A stretch of DNA of 48,726 nt from Aromatoleum toluolicum (lineage in GTDB: Bacteria > Pseudomonadota > Gammaproteobacteria > Burkholderiales > Rhodocyclaceae). Both the position numbers and the translations under genes were made by a program. The notes under the pieces were generated by a model, which saw nothing but the letters and a program-made list of their open reading frames with translations, was not told the DNA's origin and did no database searches. Below are positions 45,956 through 48,726 of this stretch, one piece after another (position 1 is the first letter of the stretch; each line of letters starts with the position of its first letter). The stretch covers positions 1 to 48,726 of the forward strand of contig NZ_WTVS01000045.1 of NCBI RefSeq assembly GCF_012911005.2, read 5' to 3'.

Positions 45956-47368
45956 ATGGATCGCAACGTCACCGACTTCATCCAGAACCGCACCTTCGAC
46001 GAGATCCAGGTGGGCGACCGTGCCCAGCTCGTCCGCACCTTGCGGCCCGACGACATCCACCTCTTCGCCATCATGTCGGGCGACGTGAACCCGACCCATG
46101 TCGATACCGAATTCGCCCGCTCCAGCCAGTTCCGCGAAGTCGTCGGCCACAGCATGTGGGGCAGCACGCTGATCTCCACCATCCTCGGCACCGAATTCCC
46201 CGGCCCCGGCACCGTGTACGTCTCGCAAGGGCTCAACTTCCACCGCCCGATCACGATCGGCGACACGCTCACGATCACCGTCACCTGCCGCGAGAAGTTC
46301 GAGCACAACCATCACATCGTGCTCGACTGCCTCGCGCTCAACCAGGACGGCCTGAAGGTCATCGACGGCGTCGCCGAGGTGCAGGCGCCGACCGAGAAGA
46401 TCAAGCGCGCCCGCATCCACCTCCCCGAAGTCACGATCTCGGACCGCGAGCTGCGCTACGGTCACCTGCTGTCGATCACGGCGGGCAAGGCGCCGATTCC
46501 GATCGCCGTCGCCCACCCCTGCGATGCCGAGTCGCTGCGCGGCCCGATCCAGGCTGCCCAGGCCGGCCTCGTCATTCCGGTGCTGGTCGGCCCGGAGACG
46601 AAGATTCGCGCAGTCGCCGAACAGGAAGGCATCGACCTGCACGGCGTGCGCATCATCGACGTCGCGCACAGCCACGAGGCGGCCGAAACCGCCGTCACGC
46701 TGGCGCGCGAGGGCCAGGTCGAAGCGCTGATGAAGGGCTCGCTGCACACCGACGAGCTGATGAGCGCCGTCATCTCCAAGGCAGGCGGGCTGCGCACGTC
46801 GCGCCGCATCAGCCACGTGTTCATGGCCGACGTGCCGACCTACCCGCACCCGCTGCTGATCACCGACGCCGCGATCAACATCGAGCCCACCCTCGAGGAC
46901 AAGGTCGACATCATCCAGAACGCGATCGACCTCGCCCACGTCATGGGCCTGCCCGAGCCCAAGGTCGCGATCCTCTCGGCGGTCGAGACCGTCACGTCGA
47001 AGATCCGCTCGACCATCGATGCCGCCGCGCTGTGCAAGATGGCCGACCGCGGCCAGATCAAGGGCGGCCTCCTCGACGGCCCGCTCGCCTTCGACAACGC
47101 CGTGTCGCTCGTTGCCGCCAAGACCAAAGGCATCCGCTCGCTGGTCGCCGGCAACGCCGACATCCTCGTCGTGCCGGATCTGGAGTCCGGCAACATGGTC
47201 GCCAAGCAGCTCGAATACCTTGCCAACGCGCTGATGGCCGGAGTGGTGCTCGGCGCGCGCGTGCCCATCGTGCTGACCAGCCGTGCCGACACCGCCGAAA
47301 CGCGCGCCGCCTCGTGTGCGATCGCCCAGCTCATCGCACACAAGAAGCGCGAGGCGCGTCTCGCATGA
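45956..47368 (+). CDS. MaoC-phosphotransacetylase fusion (bifunctional enoyl-CoA hydratase/phosphate acetyl- or butyryltransferase)
   Basis: 470 aa. Residues about 10-135 are a MaoC/hot-dog hydratase (FAIMSGDVNPTHVD, FREVVGHSMWGSTLIS). Residues about 155-465 are a PTA/PTB domain (ISRRISHVFMADVPTYPHPLLITDAAINIEPTLEDK as region 285-320, GPLAFDNAVS, NADILVVPDLESGNM). The second half converts acyl-CoA and phosphate to acyl-phosphate, feeding acetate kinase next door. Two starts are possible; the ATG at 45956 is preferred to 45920. The stop overlaps the ackA start (ATGA at 47365-47368). Confidence 0.92.
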   Translation: MDRNVTDFIQNRTFDEIQVGDRAQLVRTLRPDDIHLFAIMSGDVNPTHVDTEFARSSQFREVVGHSMWGSTLISTILGTEFPGPGTVYVSQGLNFHRPITIGDTLTITVTCREKFEHNHHIVLDCLALNQDGLKVIDGVAEVQAPTEKIKRARIHLPEVTISDRELRYGHLLSITAGKAPIPIAVAHPCDAESLRGPIQAAQAGLVIPVLVGPETKIRAVAEQEGIDLHGVRIIDVAHSHEAAETAVTLAREGQVEALMKGSLHTDELMSAVISKAGGLRTSRRISHVFMADVPTYPHPLLITDAAINIEPTLEDKVDIIQNAIDLAHVMGLPEPKVAILSAVETVTSKIRSTIDAAALCKMADRGQIKGGLLDGPLAFDNAVSLVAAKTKGIRSLVAGNADILVVPDLESGNMVAKQLEYLANALMAGVVLGARVPIVLTSRADTAETRAASCAIAQLIAHKKREARLA

Positions 47369-48552
47369 AGTCGGTCCTCGTCATCAACGCGGGCTCCAGC
47401 AGCCTCAAGTTCGCTCTTTTCCCGATCGAACCGGAGCTCGCCCGCAACCCCGCCCTGTCCGGACAGATCGAAGGCATCGGCGCGACGCCGCAGCTGTCCG
47501 CCAAGGACGCCGACGGCAATCACTATCAGGAATCGGTGCTGACCGGCGGCAGCCAGGGCGAACAGCACAAGGACTCGCTCAACCACCTGTTCCGCTGGCT
47601 GAGCGCCCACAATCCCGATCTCGACGTCGTCGCAGCAGGACACCGCATCGTGCACGGCGGCGAACTCCACAGCGCACCGGTGGTGCTCAACGAATCGGTG
47701 CTGCGCGACCTCGAAGGCTTCATCCCGCTCGCCCCGCTGCACCAGCCGCACAACCTGCGCGCCGTGCGCGCCGTCGCAGCGCTGATCCCGGAGATTCCGC
47801 AGGTCGGTTGCTTCGACACCGCCTTCCATCGCACGCAATCCCCGCTTGCGCAGGCCTTCGCGCTACCGCGCGCGATCAGCGCCGAGGGCGTCAAGCGTTA
47901 CGGTTTCCATGGACTGTCCTACGACTACGTGGCGCGCCAGCTCCCCGACGTCATCGGCGAACGCGCGAACGGCGCGGTGCTGATCGCCCACCTGGGCAAC
48001 GGCGCGTCGATGTGCGCGCTGCGCGAGGGCAAGAGCGTCGCCACGACGATGGGCTTCACCGCCGTCGAGGGCCTGATGATGGGCACGCGCACCGGCAGCC
48101 TCGATCCCGGCGTGCTGCTCTACCTGATGGAACAGAAGGGCATGAACGCCAAGACCCTGACCAACCTGCTGTACAAGGAGTCCGGCCTCCTCGGCGTCTC
48201 CGGCATCAGCCAGGACATGCGCACCCTGCTCGCATCCGATGCCCGCGAGGCGCGAGAAGCGGTGGATCTGTTCTGCTACCGCATCGCCCGCGAAATCGGC
48301 TCGCTCGCCGCCGCGGCCGGCGGTCTCGATGCACTCGTATTCACGGGCGGAATTGGCGAGCACGCCGCGCAGGTGCGCGCCCAGGTCGCGAAACTCTCCG
48401 CCTGGCTGGGCGTCGCCATCGCCCCGGAAGCGAACGACGCGCACGCGCTGCGCATCGACGCCCCCGACAGCCGGGTGGCCGTCGCCGTCGTGCCGACCAA
48501 CGAAGAAGGCATGATTGCCCGCTACACGCTGGAGCGGCTGGCGCACCACTAA
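47365..48552 (+). CDS. ackA: Acetate kinase
   Basis: 395 aa. VINAGSSSLKFALF is the first acetate kinase signature and GFHGLSYDYVARQLP the second; HLGNGASMCALREGKS and FTGGIGEHAAQVR are further conserved segments. It converts acetyl (or butyryl) phosphate and ADP to the acid and ATP. Coupled translationally to the upstream phosphotransacetylase fusion, it completes an acyl-CoA to acid plus ATP route, also usable in reverse for acetate activation. Confidence 0.96.
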   Translation: MKSVLVINAGSSSLKFALFPIEPELARNPALSGQIEGIGATPQLSAKDADGNHYQESVLTGGSQGEQHKDSLNHLFRWLSAHNPDLDVVAAGHRIVHGGELHSAPVVLNESVLRDLEGFIPLAPLHQPHNLRAVRAVAALIPEIPQVGCFDTAFHRTQSPLAQAFALPRAISAEGVKRYGFHGLSYDYVARQLPDVIGERANGAVLIAHLGNGASMCALREGKSVATTMGFTAVEGLMMGTRTGSLDPGVLLYLMEQKGMNAKTLTNLLYKESGLLGVSGISQDMRTLLASDAREAREAVDLFCYRIAREIGSLAAAAGGLDALVFTGGIGEHAAQVRAQVAKLSAWLGVAIAPEANDAHALRIDAPDSRVAVAVVPTNEEGMIARYTLERLAHH

Positions 48553-48584
48553 GTCGAATAATTGCCCGCCGCGTCGATAGCAGG

Positions 48585-48726
48585 TTCCTTCCCCTTCAAG
48601 GGGGCGAAGACGGGGTTTCGCAGAGCACCGCTCCGCGCCGTCTGAGCGACGGAGCGAAGCGGAGGCTCCCAGGACAGGATGGGGATGGGTTTCTGCGACG
48701 GCTGCATAACCCATCCCCACCCCAAC
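48585..48726. repeat. Dispersed palindromic repeat, right copy (runs off the window)
   Basis: From 48585 the sequence aligns without gaps to positions 15-156 near the left edge, in the same orientation, with about 14 mismatches in the 100 positions matching 21-120. The inner inverted repeat is preserved: GGGGATGGGTT at 48681-48691 pairs with AACCCATCCCC at 48708-48718. The closing palindrome seen in the left copy lies beyond the window. It directly follows ackA. Confidence 0.7.

Overview
The window reads as chromosomal DNA of a high-GC betaproteobacterium. The combination of a cobalt-early B12 operon, an ETF/CoA-rich metabolism and a MaoC-phosphotransacetylase fusion next to acetate kinase suggests the Azoarcus/Thauera/Aromatoleum group (Rhodocyclales). 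That placement is inference; no rRNA, tRNA or phylogenetic marker is present to fix it. Coding density is high. I saw no CRISPR array, tRNA, intact insertion sequence or prophage.

Layout. 0.2-4.0 kb: an M48-like membrane metallopeptidase, a RhlE-type DEAD-box helicase (TTG start) and, convergent with it, a protein closely resembling the rhodoquinone-forming enzyme RquA. 4.1-14.0 kb: a promoter and cobalamin riboswitch lead into a 12-gene corrin-ring operon: cbiF(cobM)-cbiX-cbiC-cbiD-cbiET-cbiL-cbiG-cobE-cbtB-cbtA-cbiH-ferredoxin. CbiX, CbiD and CbiG mark the anaerobic (cobalt-early) route, with CbtAB as cobalt importer. The precorrin-6A reductase CbiJ/CobK is not in the window. A 23-bp-arm palindrome is inserted in frame in the CbiE-CbiT linker. 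14.1-24.0 kb: mixed housekeeping and accessory genes: a 4-hydroxybutyrate-type CoA-transferase, MaoC protein, DNA polymerase IV, succinyl-CoA:acetate CoA-transferase, LysR regulator, SDR, YbjQ, LysE exporter, PNPOx-fold protein, FKBP, a DEDDh exonuclease and a DUF5710 protein.

24.2-40.8 kb: a catabolic island. A ten-gene leftward unit (livK-livH-livMG-livF-quinone oxidoreductase-SDR-hemB-hemerythrin-etfB-etfA) and a four-gene leftward unit (aldehyde dehydrogenase, AroE-like, FAD-linked 2-hydroxyacid dehydrogenase-like, frameshifted GMC oxidoreductase) flank a LacI-type regulator. Both units start next to a pair of TGAAGCGCTTCA-type palindromes spaced 65-66 bp apart, so they look like one regulon for uptake and oxidation of an unidentified, probably polyol- or hydroxyacid-like compound, with ETF as likely electron carrier.

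41.3-42.54 kb: a frameshifted, truncated multicopper oxidase, a strong hairpin terminator and four tandem 20-bp repeats closing in TGT exactly 25 bp beyond the glmS stop codon. This has the architecture of a Tn7-family right end at attTn7, but no tns genes and no second end are visible. 42.56-48.55 kb: glmS and glmU (leftward), then the MaoC-phosphotransacetylase fusion and acetate kinase (rightward). Diverged copies of one roughly 160-bp palindromic repeat lie at both extremities of the window.
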